A stretch of 64,000 nt of DNA from Proteromonas lacertae (lineage: Eukaryota > Sar > Bigyra > Opalinata > Proteromonadidae), in assembly GCA_002245135.1 (NCBI GenBank), contig NGBS01000292.1, forward strand, positions 310,001-374,000, read 5' to 3'. The notes under the pieces were generated by a model. That model saw nothing but the letters and a program-made list of their open reading frames with translations, had not been told where the DNA came from and made no database searches. Position numbers and translations under genes: made by a program. This document shows positions 37,765 to 49,412 of this stretch, piece by piece; the first letter of the stretch is position 1; each line of letters begins with the position of its first letter.

Positions 37765-39816
37765 TTAGTTTATTTTCTTTCTTTTATTCTTTTTTTCGTA
37801 TGAACATTCAATCCTCTTTGACATATAAATTGTTCTTTTTGTAGAGATATTATTTATATAGTTTAAAGTAGCATCATCTTGAATTATTTTATATCCTTCC
37901 TCAGAATTACTTATGAATAAATATATTGCTGTTATTATTATCTCTGATGCTTCTTTTTCAATATTGCTATAATCTTTTGCTATGAATTTTTTAAATTCAT
38001 TTTCTGCTATTTTATCATATATATAATTTATTAGTGATTGGTATATTTCTGTTATTGTATCATCTTTAATACTTTGTAACATAGATGAAAAATATGATTT
38101 ATGAATAGAAGCTTTTAATTTGACAAATTCTTCTTCATCAATGTTTATGTTTTCATAATTAATAATGTTATTATATACCTCTTTTTCATTTAAACTTTTT
38201 TCTATACTTTCTACTACTTCTGTTGGATAATGAATTTTACTGAAATAACAATCTGTAATTGGTATACTACTAAAAAAGTAACTTTTAAAACACTCGTTGC
38301 ATATTAATTTATAAGTATCCACTTTTATATCAAATTTTACTTTAATATAAAGCATATGCGAACATGGTATTCCTGTTACCATTCTATATCCACAATTACA
38401 GCTAATTACATCATTATTACAACTTACAATATATTTATCATTCTCATTCTTCAAAATATACTCGCTTTTTTCTTCATTATACCAACATTCATAAATTGAA
38501 TCGCAAAGAATTGAACTTTGATAAATGAAATTTGCAGCACATTCATCCCACAGCATCGAGGATATTTCATCTAATTTATCGTTATTAACAGTAATGATTT
38601 CATTAATTATTTTATATTGTTTTTTGTAGATGTCTTCCAATACTGTCAATACTGCATCATATCTGGATCTACGATGTTTAAGTGAACTTTTAATATAATG
38701 ATTTAATGCTTCAACCGCGCTAGTGCTATGGCACCCATATATACCCATTTCAGAAACACCATCTTTTGTAAAATACGACTTATATTTATCACTTGTATTT
38801 TCTACAATTATTTCTCTTTGCAGTGGATTGGTTATATAATTATATAAAATACTTTTTAATGCTTTATCTCGAATATATATTAGAAAGTGGAAGGTATCTA
38901 TAACAAACTGGATATTTAATTCACGAAGGGCATATAAAACGGCAAGCTCTTTGTCATGTATAACACTTACTATATTGCCGTTTGTATTAAGTTTTTGATA
39001 TATAAAAAGATATGTGGATTTGTCTTTTTTTCTAGTTATTGCAAAAGCAACTAACAATAACTTGTGTGGTGCTATTTGCATATACACTAGATACAGTTGC
39101 ATATTATTCAAAAATACATTGAAAGTTCCATCACAAACCAAAGTCGAATATTTTTGCAACCTTTCTTGGTCCATAATAACTAAAACTGTATCTTTATTTT
39201 TGTATACAGTATATTTTTGTTCAACATTAAAGAAAAATCTTCGCATCCCTTCTTCTTCATTTCTTAATTCTTTTTTGAAATTAATAACTTTTGTTTTTAT
39301 CTGCTTTTCTACATTATTAGTTATTCTATATCTATCCTTAACTGTTTTAATAATATTTGGCAATAATGATTTTGTGTTCTTAGCCATTGAAATTACTTCA
39401 TTTTCAATATCATTAGTCAATTTATAAATTGTTCTTTTATCTATAATTCTATTCAACTTATGATTGTGAGATTTAAATTCTACTATTATTTCGTTAGTAT
39501 AATCAACCTTAACACAAAAATTACATCCTCCTTCATAATCACAGGAAAATGTTAATTCCTTCTTCGCATGACTTGAATAATGCACAACTGGTTTAAAACC
39601 TACTTGATACCCATAAAGATGAACGATAAAATAAACATCACCTTTCGTTTTGAACTTGGATTTAAATAGATCTTCGTGTATATCTGCAAACGTCTCAAAA
39701 GGTGGGTATATTTTGCACACCTTTGCCAGCTCTTTGCATCTGCCATCGACTATTGAGTGACTGTCCTTACTAACAGGAATCACTACACATTCATTTACAA
39801 TTTCAATTTTATTCAT
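37765..39816 (-). CDS. MULE transposase with zinc finger, DDE core and SWIM domain
   Basis: 683 residues in one exon. The N-terminus has a WRKY/GCM/FLYWCH-like zinc-binding pattern (Cys92, Cys98 or Cys101, His117, His119: SCDYEGGCNFC ... FKSHNHKL), the usual MULE DNA-binding module. The catalytic triad is visible: Asp229 (LVCDGTF), Asp288 (VIHDKELAVLYAL) and Glu369 (TSAVEALNHYIK). A SWIM zinc finger follows (CNCGYRMVTGIPCSHML, CxCx9CxH at ~473-487). Length and order match active MULE transposases, and the frame is intact. It lies inside a matching pair of inverted repeats, so it very probably mobilises this element. Confidence 0.92.
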   Translation of the reverse strand: MNKIEIVNECVVIPVSKDSHSIVDGRCKELAKVCKIYPPFETFADIHEDLFKSKFKTKGDVYFIVHLYGYQVGFKPVVHYSSHAKKELTFSCDYEGGCNFCVKVDYTNEIIVEFKSHNHKLNRIIDKRTIYKLTNDIENEVISMAKNTKSLLPNIIKTVKDRYRITNNVEKQIKTKVINFKKELRNEEEGMRRFFFNVEQKYTVYKNKDTVLVIMDQERLQKYSTLVCDGTFNVFLNNMQLYLVYMQIAPHKLLLVAFAITRKKDKSTYLFIYQKLNTNGNIVSVIHDKELAVLYALRELNIQFVIDTFHFLIYIRDKALKSILYNYITNPLQREIIVENTSDKYKSYFTKDGVSEMGIYGCHSTSAVEALNHYIKSSLKHRRSRYDAVLTVLEDIYKKQYKIINEIITVNNDKLDEISSMLWDECAANFIYQSSILCDSIYECWYNEEKSEYILKNENDKYIVSCNNDVISCNCGYRMVTGIPCSHMLYIKVKFDIKVDTYKLICNECFKSYFFSSIPITDCYFSKIHYPTEVVESIEKSLNEKEVYNNIINYENINIDEEEFVKLKASIHKSYFSSMLQSIKDDTITEIYQSLINYIYDKIAENEFKKFIAKDYSNIEKEASEIIITAIYLFISNSEEGYKIIQDDATLNYINNISTKRTIYMSKRIECSYEKKNKRKKIN

Positions 39817-40064
39817 ACAGGTACAATTAGTCTATATAATTAGATATACGTAAATAAAAAATTACAGCTTTATTTCAAAAACAAACAACAAAACTAGTAG
39901 AAATGCAATTCTTAATCAACCAAAATTTCCCCCAAATACCCCTTTTTTTTATTATTAAAAAAAATTATTGAGGATAATCTATCAACACTATGTAGTATTC
40001 TATACAAGAAGAAAAATAAATATGTGTATAAATAGCACATCTAAGATCTGTCTAAAAGAACATC

Positions 40065-40492
40065 TTCACTATATTTTAATTCTAGCACCACTCTGTCTTT
40101 GTATATTAATCATAAAACCACATAATAATATTTCTAATTCATTTTTTGGACTTCTCTTTGAGATCACTTCTAATATGTAACATATTCACTATATTTTAAT
40201 TCTAGCACCACTCTGTCTTTGTATATTAATCATAAAACCACATAATAATATTTCTAATTCATTTTTTGGACTTCTCTTTGAGATCACTTCTAATATGTAA
40301 CATATTCACTATATTTTAATTCTAGCACCACTCTGTCTTTGTATATTAATCATAAAACCACATAATAATATTTCTAATTCATTTTTTGGACTTCTCTTTG
40401 AGATCACTTCTAATATGTAACATATTCACTATATTTTAATTCTAGCACCACTCTGTCTTTGTATATTAATCATAAAACCACATAATAATATT
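40065..40492 (-). repeat. 120-bp tandem array, right arm of the MULE (about 3.6 copies, inverted)
   Basis: The reverse complement of the left unit, with periods at 40141-40260, 40261-40380, 40381 onward and a partial inner copy from about 40065. Copies match the left array. Copy number differs between arms, so expansion or contraction happened after the arms formed. Confidence 0.95.
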
Positions 40493-40835
40493 TCTTATTC
40501 ATCTATTAAATAAGGAGCTTAAAAACCAAAAAATTTAAAATCATTCAAACTTGAGGTTTGCTTTGTGAAAATGTTTTGTTTATTTTTTCATTAAATAAAC
40601 ATATTATTACGAAAATAATTGGAGGTCCTAAATGCAGATATTATGCACTTTTGTTTGGACATCAATTTTAAAACTAATGTCAAAATGAATTAATCATAAG
40701 TAAACGAAATTCACAGATAGTTTCAGAAACTCTTAATTACTTATCTATATCTTGAAGAAATTTAATATAAAGGCTGTAACGCCACTAGAAATAGGGTGTT
40801 AAAAATTTGAACAGCCGTTCTAAAAAAATGTCCTC
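40493..40835 (-). repeat. Right terminal inverted repeat of the MULE (outer, unique part)
   Basis: The mirror of 35718-36060. It ends ...ATGTCCTC at 40835. Its outer 74 bases (40762-40835) are also read as the last codons of the flanking - strand frame. Confidence 0.92.
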
Positions 40836-41220
40836 TTAAAATAAATATAAACTCATCAAGCTTGCTTGAGTTTGAATAATTATAAATATTGTAATATAAA
40901 TCTAATCGAATGTAATACTTTATTACAGAAGTAGAAATAATATTTAATTCACTATCTATGATAAAAACGTGATAATGTAAAAGCATTAAAACAAAATAAC
41001 TGCTATTCGTAAGGAAATATATATCTCTATCTTTGTACAGATTAATCATTTCATCTATTGAATTAAAGTCTGTTATTTCTTTGATACTACCAAACTTGTC
41101 AACAAATCTGCTATAATCTATACAGCCGTTTTCAACTATCAAAATATTGTCACTACTATAGAATAGATTGCTATCTGCAATCCTTTCATACTTACTTTTA
41201 AAAATATCTAGAATATTCAT
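40836..41220 (-). other. Open frame of unknown origin abutting the MULE
   Basis: A frame on the - strand starts at 41220 (MNILDIFKSKYERIADSNLF) and stays open for ~128 codons before running into the MULE inverted repeat and ending at 40762. It has no recognised domain. It lies on the same strand as the CMC-type frame on the other side of the MULE, so it may be the severed 5' part of that frame; simple joining does not keep one frame, so this is unproven. Confidence 0.4.
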
Positions 41221-41364
41221 AAAATATTAATGAATTTATTAATAATTCAAACTTGAGAAAAGTTTGAGGTATTATGCATTAGCCAATATATTTGTTTTAA
41301 AAATAAAATCTAACTTTTGTTTGAGAAAAGATCAAGCCAATTGATCTAATTTTTAATTTTAAAA

Positions 41365-42215
41365 ATGTATTTAGCTTTTTTAAATCCAACAGCTAAGACT
41401 ATTGAAAAGATAAAAGCTTTTAGTCAGTCAATATAAGTGTAGCAATTGGTATTCAAGGCGTTTTGAAAACTAATCTTGGTATTATTTACGTATTATGGAA
41501 TACATGTAGGTCCAAAGTGAACGATTATGATATATATAGTTGGTGAGTTGTTATAATAAAATTTACAAAGGATTGTGAAGTGTTGGTTAATGACATGCAG
41601 ATACAACATCCAACAGCAGAATTAATAGCTAGAACTGCCACAGTACAAGATGATATGACAAGTATTTTTAGTATATTTATCAATTGGATAGGCAATACAT
41701 CCACGTATGATTCAATGTTTCTAAGGAGAGAATGCACACTACAAAATAGATGTTTATTGTCAAAAGTATCTCGTACATCATTCCAACTAGAAGTATACTT
41801 TAATTAAATTATGTATTTGATTAGGATTGGAGGATTATAGTTGTATTATCTATATAAAATGTATATTATTATTATTATATATATAGTTGGTGAGTTGTTA
41901 TAATAAAATTTACAAAGGATTGTGAAGTGTTGGTTAATAACATGCAGATACAACATCCAACAGCAGAATTAATAGTTAGAGTACAAGATGATATGACAAG
42001 TATTTTTAGTATATTTATCAATTGGATAGGCAATACATCCACATATAATTCAATGTTTCTAAGGAGAGAATGCACACTACAAAATAGATGTTTATTGTCA
42101 AAAGTATCTCGTACATCATTCCAACTAGAAGTATACTTTAATTAAATTATGTATTTGATTAGGATTGGAGGATTATAGTTGTATTATCTATATAAAATGT
42201 ATATTATTATTATTA
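41365..42215 (+). pseudogene. CCT6 (TCP-1 zeta) pseudogene fragment, internally duplicated
   Basis: The N-terminal part of chaperonin subunit CCT6 is recognisable in several frames. LNPTAKTIEKIKAFSQS matches the 'LNPKAE...' start. A shifted frame gives VAIGIQGVLKTNLG. The best match is [20 protein letters not shown], which is the CCT6 signature '[20 protein letters not shown]'; the expected GDGTTS glycine loop that should follow is missing. No apical or C-terminal domain is present. CCT6 is a single-copy housekeeping gene in most eukaryotes, so an intact copy should exist elsewhere. Confidence 0.85.
41531..42215 (+). repeat. Direct tandem duplication of ~347 bp within the CCT6 pseudogene
   Basis: Copy A (41531-41877) and copy B (41878-42215) are almost identical. 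B lacks nine bases (ACTGCCACA of copy A) and differs at a few single sites. Both retain the same 3' flank (attaaattatgtatttgatt) and end in an ATT microsatellite, so the duplicated block includes non-coding flank. The duplication followed loss of function. Confidence 0.92.
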
Positions 42216-42925
42216 TTATATAGGTAAAATGGATTTATTTTAGTAAAGATTAATTAATTTTCATATTTTAGATAAATTGTATTTATTTATATGTCTAATT
42301 GTGTTTATTCTCACGATGCTAATGGTATGCAGCTATATAAGCTGAATATAAAAGAATTGATTGTATCTCTCTAATTAGAGGGATTTAGCTTAAAATAACA
42401 CTATTTTATTACTCAGTTATACAAAATTGTTTGAATAAGCACATGAAATCACTAATTACATAAGATTACATGCGAAAAATAAATCACGCTTATTCTTACC
42501 AAGACATACATCAAACTTTAATCTACAAAAATTAAACAAATCTAAACCATGTTTCATTTCATTTCATTTCCTATTTCAGAAAAACCAGGGACATTAAAGC
42601 CAATTTCATAAAAAGTTCAGGGGTAGGTTTTCTGATTTTACCTACTTTAACCCTCGTTTTCTCACTCTACAAAAAGAATTAAACTATAAGATTTTACAGT
42701 TGCATTATTTATGGGTATATTTATCAATATGTTTAATATTATTGAAAAAGAAACAAATTACCTACATGAGGTAATTTCATAACTAATGATGCTATAGTAT
42801 AGTACTATGTATAACGCATATTACTGAAAATTTTTATTCCTTAATTCTTTATGGTTATCGAGAAAAATCATTTTAAAGTCAAAAAAAACACTTAAATAAT
42901 TCTTACCGTGTAATTTACATTCCAT
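42216..42925. other. Intergenic spacer
   Basis: About 700 AT-rich bases with no supported gene. No tRNA-like fold or repeat shared with the MULE was found. Confidence 0.5.
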
Positions 42926-45900
42926 ATGTCAGAGTTGATTATGTTGATTTTTTTAATACTATTTGTTATAGTGAGCTGTAAAGATTGTCAATGGTCAACC
43001 AGCTGGTTTTCAAATGAAATAATGGAGTGTAGTGGTGTTGGGAGTTGTAATAGAGATAAAGGAATATGTGAATGTTTCGATGGATTTGAAGGAGTAATTT
43101 GTGAGAAAATGAGTTGTCCATCTAATGATGGAAAAGAGTGTAGTGGACATGGAAGGTGTTTGACAATGAAGGAATTGAAGGGAAATTCAGGAGATATAAA
43201 ATATGAAAAATACAGAGGATGTATTTGTGATATTGGATATTCAGGTTACGACTGTCATATTAGTATATTATATAGAAATTATAAAAATTTTCAATAGAGG
43301 AGTGTCCATTAGGAGCAGTGAAAAATAAAGGTAATTTTAAGAAGGATGTAATTGAATATACTACAACAAGGCAGTTGAGAAGAGGATTAGCAACAATAAA
43401 CTGTATTAATCTATTATAAATACTATTGTTAGTTCCAATAACAGTTACAATGGAAAATAAAGATATTTTAAAAACTGTAACATTTGAAATTACCAACTCT
43501 ATGACAGCAGAAGATATAAGAAAGAAAATACTGAATGAAAAGATTGTTCATGATGTTGGAGTAGAAAAACTAAAAGATAAAATAATCATTTATTATTTAT
43601 ATGATAATGAGTATATATATATTACTGTATTTATGTTATTATAGTGTTGGTATTACAAAAATTAATGATGGTGATTTTACTAATCCAAATGATGCAACTA
43701 TTGATGATAATAAATTACAGACTTTTGCTGAATGTAGTGGTTTAGGAGAATGTAATAATGGTAATTGTGAATGTTATGGAAAGGATGATGAAGAGTATAA
43801 ATATCCAACAGATCCATATACAACATATAAATTCAAAGTACCAATTAAGAATTGTCAAAAGTTTGGTGATTATACACTATCAAACTCAATATGTCTAAAT
43901 GGAGATATTCAAAGAGAATTGAGTAATAACATTGTAGAAATAGAAAAGAATATAACCAGACATATTAGAGGTAAAAATGAATATAATATTCCATCAAACA
44001 GAATATTACAAGCTAATATATGTATTCCTGGATGTTCTAATCCAACAAAGGATGAAAAAGGAAATGAAGTAAATCCATGTAAAGATGAATATTGTGTAAG
44101 TAATTGTGAGTATTTATGTAAAAATCATAAATCACTTTGTCAAACAAATTGTCCTTCTGAAGTTGACAAATCATTGAATGATAAAAAAGAATTAGATAAA
44201 ACTAAATTAGAGAAGGATAAAAAGGAATGTATTGAAAGTATTTGTACAGGAAATTGTGATGATTTCAAAGAATTTGGTGTTGATGATTGTAAAGATAATT
44301 GTATGACAGAATCCTTAAGATCATATAATGTTTCAGTTTGTAAAAAGATATTTGATAATTATGAGAATGTTGTTTGTGATAATCATTGTAGTGACAAATA
44401 TAAGAATAGTATTTATAAAGATAAATTATGTAGTGATAATTGTAAAAATTATACAAATAAAGATGCAGAAACTGAAAACACATGTAAAGGAGATTGTAAT
44501 ACAATAAAAACTCAAGAAGAAGTAACATGTGATACTGGTTGTGATGTTTATATTGAAAATCCAAAGATATGTGATACTCCAACTACAAAGTTAGATGTGT
44601 GTAAAACTACATTAGATACATGTAAAAAGACTGCATGTAATAAACAATCTCCATCATCTTCGACTGAATGTGATAATAGTGTTGATTATTTTGGTTTGAC
44701 TTTATCTTCATGTGAAACTGCGTGTGGTAGTGATGAAACATGTAAATTATCTTGTATTACATATATTGATGAAATATCAACCTGTTTAAACACCTATTCC
44801 ACATGTATAACTGATTTGCCTACTGGAATAAGTAATGAATGTATAACAGAAGCATGTAAACTAACACATGAAAGTATAACTGGAAGTGCAAGTGGTGATT
44901 CTTGTCAAATTAATTTTGCTGATGTTAATGCATGTAATACTGAATGTGATGCAACATTTACAGGAAATGTTGATAATATTAGTAAATGTAAAGCATCTTG
45001 TCAATTATATTTTAAACTAAAAGGGATGTGTGAAAATCAAGATTATTTCCCTTCTAATGCTTTAGATTCTTGTAAAACAACTCATGATGATGCAAAGAAA
45101 GCTGAATGTGATAATCAATGTTCAATTCGATATGATAGTTCAAATGCTGATTTTACTACTTGTCAAAAGGATTGTGAATCAAATCCTTCTATAATTTCCT
45201 TAACAGAATGTAATAATGCATGTAAGAGTAGATGTAGTAGTGTTAGTGATAGTTATAATACTGCCATAACAACCTATGAAACATGTAGTAAAACACAATT
45301 AGATACTTCAAAAACTACATGTAATACTAATTTATGTAATGAAGAATGTGATTTATTGTATGTTGGTGAAACACAAAAGAATAAAGATTGTAAATCAAGT
45401 TGTCCAAGTTTATCAAATCAAATAGATTGTAATAAAGAATGTACAGATGATTCTACAGGAGTTTGTTCAAATGTGTGTGAATATGTAAAGAATGGTATTA
45501 ATATATGTGATACTCCAACTACAAAGTTAGATGTGTGTAAAAATACATTAGATACATGTAAAAAGACTGCATGTAATAAACAATCTCCATCATCTTCGAC
45601 TGAATGTGATAATAGTGTTGATTATTTTGGTTTGACTTTATCTACATGTGAAAGTAAATGTGGTAGTGATGAAGCATGTAAATCCTCCTGTATAACATAT
45701 ATTGATGAAATATCAACCTGTTTAAACACCTATTCCACATGTATAACTGATTTGCCTACTGGAATAAGTAATGAATGTATAACAGAAGCATGTAAACTAA
45801 CACATGAAAGTATAACTGGAAGTGCAAGTGGTGATTCTTGTCAAATTAATTTTGCTGATGTTAATGCATGTAATACTGAATGTGATGCAACATTTACAGG

Positions 45901-48900
45901 AAATGTTGATAATATTAGTAAATGTAAAGCATCTTGTCAATTATATTTTAAACTAAAAGGGATGTGTGAAAATCAAGATTATTTCCCTTCTAATGCTTTA
46001 GATTCTTGTAAAACAACTCATGATGATGCAAAGAAAGCTGAATGTGATAATCAATGTTCAATTCGATATGATAGTTCAAATGCTGATTTTACTGCTTGTC
46101 AAAAGGATTGTGAATCAAATCCTTCTATAATTTCCTTAACAGAATGTAATAATGCATGTAAGAGTAGATGTAGTAGTGTTAGTGATAGTTATAATACTGC
46201 CATAACAACCTATGAAACATGTAGTAAAACACAATTAGATACTTCAAAAACTACATGTAATACTAATTTATGTAATGAAGAATGTGATTTATTGTATGTT
46301 GGTGAAACACAAAAGAATAAAGATTGTAAATCAAGTTGTCCAAGTTTATCAAATCAAATAGATTGTACTAATGAATGTAGTGATTCTCATAACACAGATA
46401 GAAAAAATTGTAAAGAAAATTGTAATGTAGTTGTTCCAAGATTAAATTCATTTAGAAAAGTTGATAATTGTGTTGAGACAATATCTATATGTGAAACAGT
46501 TTATAATGATTGTAATATACAATCACGTAATAAAATATGTACAACATTGTATAGTAAAGATTGTAAAGATTCATCTACTCCATTACCCACTACTGTTAAA
46601 GAATGTAAAGATAAATGTAATACTTTATCTATTGATGTTAAAAAGACAGATTGTTTAACTAGTTGTAATACATATTTTGAAGATATTTCATTTTGTAGAA
46701 ACTCTTATCAAGCATGTGGTGATTCATTTTATGAATTATTTGCTAATTGTAAAAAAAGTTCTCTAAATGACTGTAAAACTGCCTGTAATGATAATAATTG
46801 TATTAATGGATGTACAACTGCAGAATCATCTACAAATACAGAGTCATGTAAAGCTAATTGTAATAGTGATACAAATTGTATTAAAGGGTGTAATGATTAT
46901 TTTACTAAATATAAATCATGTAATATTTTTTCATCAACAAATACAGCCGTTTTAGTTAATCCATCCAAGAATAAATGTAAGATTAATGCTTGCAATATAT
47001 TGAAGAAATATGATGGAAATACAGCAAAATGTACAGAAAGTGATGTAACAACTGGTAGTAGTGATTGTACAGCATATTGTGATGGTAAAGTCAACAATAC
47101 AGAATGTGAAGTACGTTGTGAATTTTATAAGAAAGAATATGAAAAATGTGATGAAATAAGTAGTAAAGATATTGATTCATTATGTCTAGTTTCTGCTAAT
47201 TATATAAGAAATGAAATATGTGGTAGTAGTGATTGTGTAGATGTAGATGTAGGCAATTGTGAAGCCAAATGTAATAATGATAATTGTAAACTTGCATGTA
47301 AAGCATATTATGAATATTTATCATATTGTGAAGTTACTCAAATACCTACAGATAGTGTAAAAGCTGATAAAACAACATGTGAGAGTAAATGTAATAACAA
47401 TGTAGAATGTAAGAGTAAATGTGATAGTGATATATCAGGTATGTGTGATAATTATAGAAATTCATTAGAAGTAGTTTACTTATCTCAAAATGAATTATTA
47501 ACATGTAGTGAAGTCTGCGTTGGAAAATATAAAGAAATAATTGAGAGATTATGTAATTCAGATTGTCCAACTAATCCTGTTGATGTTGATAAATGTAAAA
47601 AGTGTAAGATTGAAAATTATAATGCTAAATGTGGATGTAGTATTAATAATAAAGATGCAAGTTCTTCATTACAGACATTATCTGAAGAGTGTATTAATGA
47701 ATGTGATAAAGTAAAAAGTGAAAGAAGTGTTGATTGTAAAGAAATATGTTATGCTAGTTATTATTATGATGGAAGTGTAAATGCTAAATATACAGATTGT
47801 AAGAATGAATGTGAAAGTAATTATACTTTATGTGAATCAATATGTAGAGATTATTATTATTCTTCGTCGTTAAATACACTAAAGAATTGTGTTGCTAAAT
47901 GTAATACTGCAAAAGATAAATGCAATTCTGAATGTAATAAAAATATTAGATATTATGAGTGTAAAAATAAAGAAGATAAAAGCTGTAAAATTAATACACA
48001 ATCAATTAAAGTATGTGATAATGGATGTAAAGACCAATGTTTGGATGATTGTAATGGTGAAGACAAATGTAAAATTCCAAATTGTGTTGAATGTGGTTCT
48101 TGTTCAGGTAATTATAATCCAATTAACAATGCACATAATAATCAGATATGTAAATGTAAAGAAGGATATGAAGGTAATAAATGTGATAAAAGTATAAATA
48201 TTTATAATTTATAATATATAGAACAATGTGTATTTACTGATTCATGGTTTGGTTTAGATAGAATAAATGCTTGTAGTAATAGAGGTAATTGTAATAATGG
48301 AGAATGTGAATGTGATAATGGTTTTAACTCAATAAATGATGGTTGTAGTACAAGTATATAATAGATATTATATAAAAATAATAATATAATAATAATATAG
48401 TTGATTGTGATAATAACTGTAATGATAATGGAATATGTAAATATAAAAGAATTGATGATGATAGAGATATTTATATAGGTCATTGTGAATGTTTTGATGG
48501 TTTTGAGGGTAATAGTTGTAATGAGAGTATATATATTTATTATAATGTATTATATTAGTTAAAACAAGAAAATGTCCAACAGCTGCTAAAGAAGCTAGCG
48601 ATAATCCAAAATTAGAAATAACATTAACAACATATCCTGTAACAATCTTATATGAAGATATTGAATATACTATTCCAAATCCTAAAGCTGCTCAACAGAG
48701 TTGTGATAACTTGAAAGAAATATTAGAAGGAAAAAGTGGTGGTTTTGTTGGGTATTATTTATAATTTATAATAAAAATAGTGAGATTAAATGTGATGATA
48801 CAAATTCAGCTTCAAATAAATACACTTTAGCTTTTACATATGTATAATTAATATTATATTCTCATTTAATAGTATTGTGGAGATGCATTAGATGATAAAA

Positions 48901-49046
48901 TTAAAGTAGAAGGAGCTGAATCAATATTTACATCTGGTGGTGATTGTGTTGAATGTTTAAGCGGAAAATGCACAAATGGATATTGTACATGTAATACAGG
49001 AAGTGAGTATGACATTGTGAGAGGAATTTGCATTAATAAAACCTAA
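42926..49046 (+). CDS. Giant secreted Cys-rich/EGF protein
   Basis: The start gives a signal peptide (MSELIMLIFLILFVIVSC). EGF modules follow (CSGVGSCNRDKGICECFDGF, CSGHGRCL...CICDIGYSGYDC), then a segment starting ECPLGAVKNKGNFKK that mirrors CPVGGVENKGNYRK in the protein at 10-12.4 kb. The central exon (from ~43646 to 48188) is ~1,500 residues with Cys every 4-12 residues, mostly in C-x3-C and C-x2/3-C pairs (e.g. CKKTACNKQ, CKSSCITY). After it, several short exons give more EGF units (CSNRGNCNNGECECDNGF, CDNNCNDNGICKYK, CLSGKCTNGYCTCN), ending at the TAA at 49044-49046. There is no membrane helix. Dozens of disulfides are implied: an extracellular wall, cyst or adhesion protein is a reasonable inference. 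Modules and exons coincide as in its paralog. Confidence 0.8.
44571..46369 (+). repeat. 936-bp (312-residue) direct internal duplication in the giant Cys-rich gene
   Basis: The block starting GTGATACTCCAACTACAAAG at 44571 recurs at 45507. The copies match over at least 860 bases with only a handful of differences, clustered near ETACGSDETCKL versus ESKCGSDEACKS and one T/A change later. The period is 936 bases, a multiple of three. They diverge after about 45433 and 46369. It is a recent in-frame duplication or is kept alike by gene conversion. Confidence 0.95.
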
Positions 49047-49412
49047 TTTATATATATTATATTTCTAATCTATTTTGAGTGTTTATAATCCTTATTAAAT
49101 AATATCCAACTGCTGAATTGGGATTTAGATTAATAATATACCATAAAAGCATATTGAAAAGTAATTTCTTGATTCCCGAATTATCAAGTAAGACCAGCGT
49201 GACAAAAGCATGGCACTGGTAGTATCTATTATTTGATGATAATTAAGAGTAAGAATAATATTATCTTCGCTGATTATTATTCTTCTATGAGAGATGGGTT
49301 TAGGTACATATTTATTGAACAAATTAGAGTGGACATGGCATGTATTTAGAGTTGTATACATTCTTACGAGTGTAATTATTAATTAGACTTTTAATACAGT
49401 AAAACGATATCC
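49047..49412. other. Intergenic spacer
   Basis: About 370 AT-rich bases between the Cys-rich gene and the permease gene. It may contain the first exon of the permease, since the visible N-terminus at 49413 is already hydrophobic. Nothing else is seen. Confidence 0.4.

Larger units (their letters stand above)
35718..40835. mobile_element. Young Mutator-like element (MULE), complete-looking, 5.1 kb
   Basis: Bounded by inverted repeats that begin GAGGACATTTTTTTAGAACG (35718 inward) and end with the exact complement at 40835. The outer 343 bases of each end appear identical. Inside each lies an array of a 120-bp unit in inverted orientation (7.65 copies left, about 3.6 right), so the full inverted repeats are ~1.26 kb and ~0.77 kb. 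The centre encodes a 683-residue MULE transposase on the - strand. I see no convincing target-site duplication next to the ends (left flank ...attatac, right flank ttaaaat...). Identity of the ends and an intact transposase suggest recent activity. Confidence 0.88.

Noticed and set aside
39968-40180. A 70-codon frame overlapping the MULE right array
   Set aside because: It is read from the 120-bp repeat and its edge and has no independent support.
32840-41220. Possible giant-virus, Polinton or retroelement origin of the 33-41 kb island
   Set aside because: No polymerase, integrase, protease, capsid or reverse transcriptase signature is seen; both large frames are DNA transposases.
44265-44582. 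Long open frames opposite the Cys-rich gene and similar antisense frames elsewhere
   Set aside because: They are mirror frames of repetitive or low-complexity coding sequence with no conserved domains.
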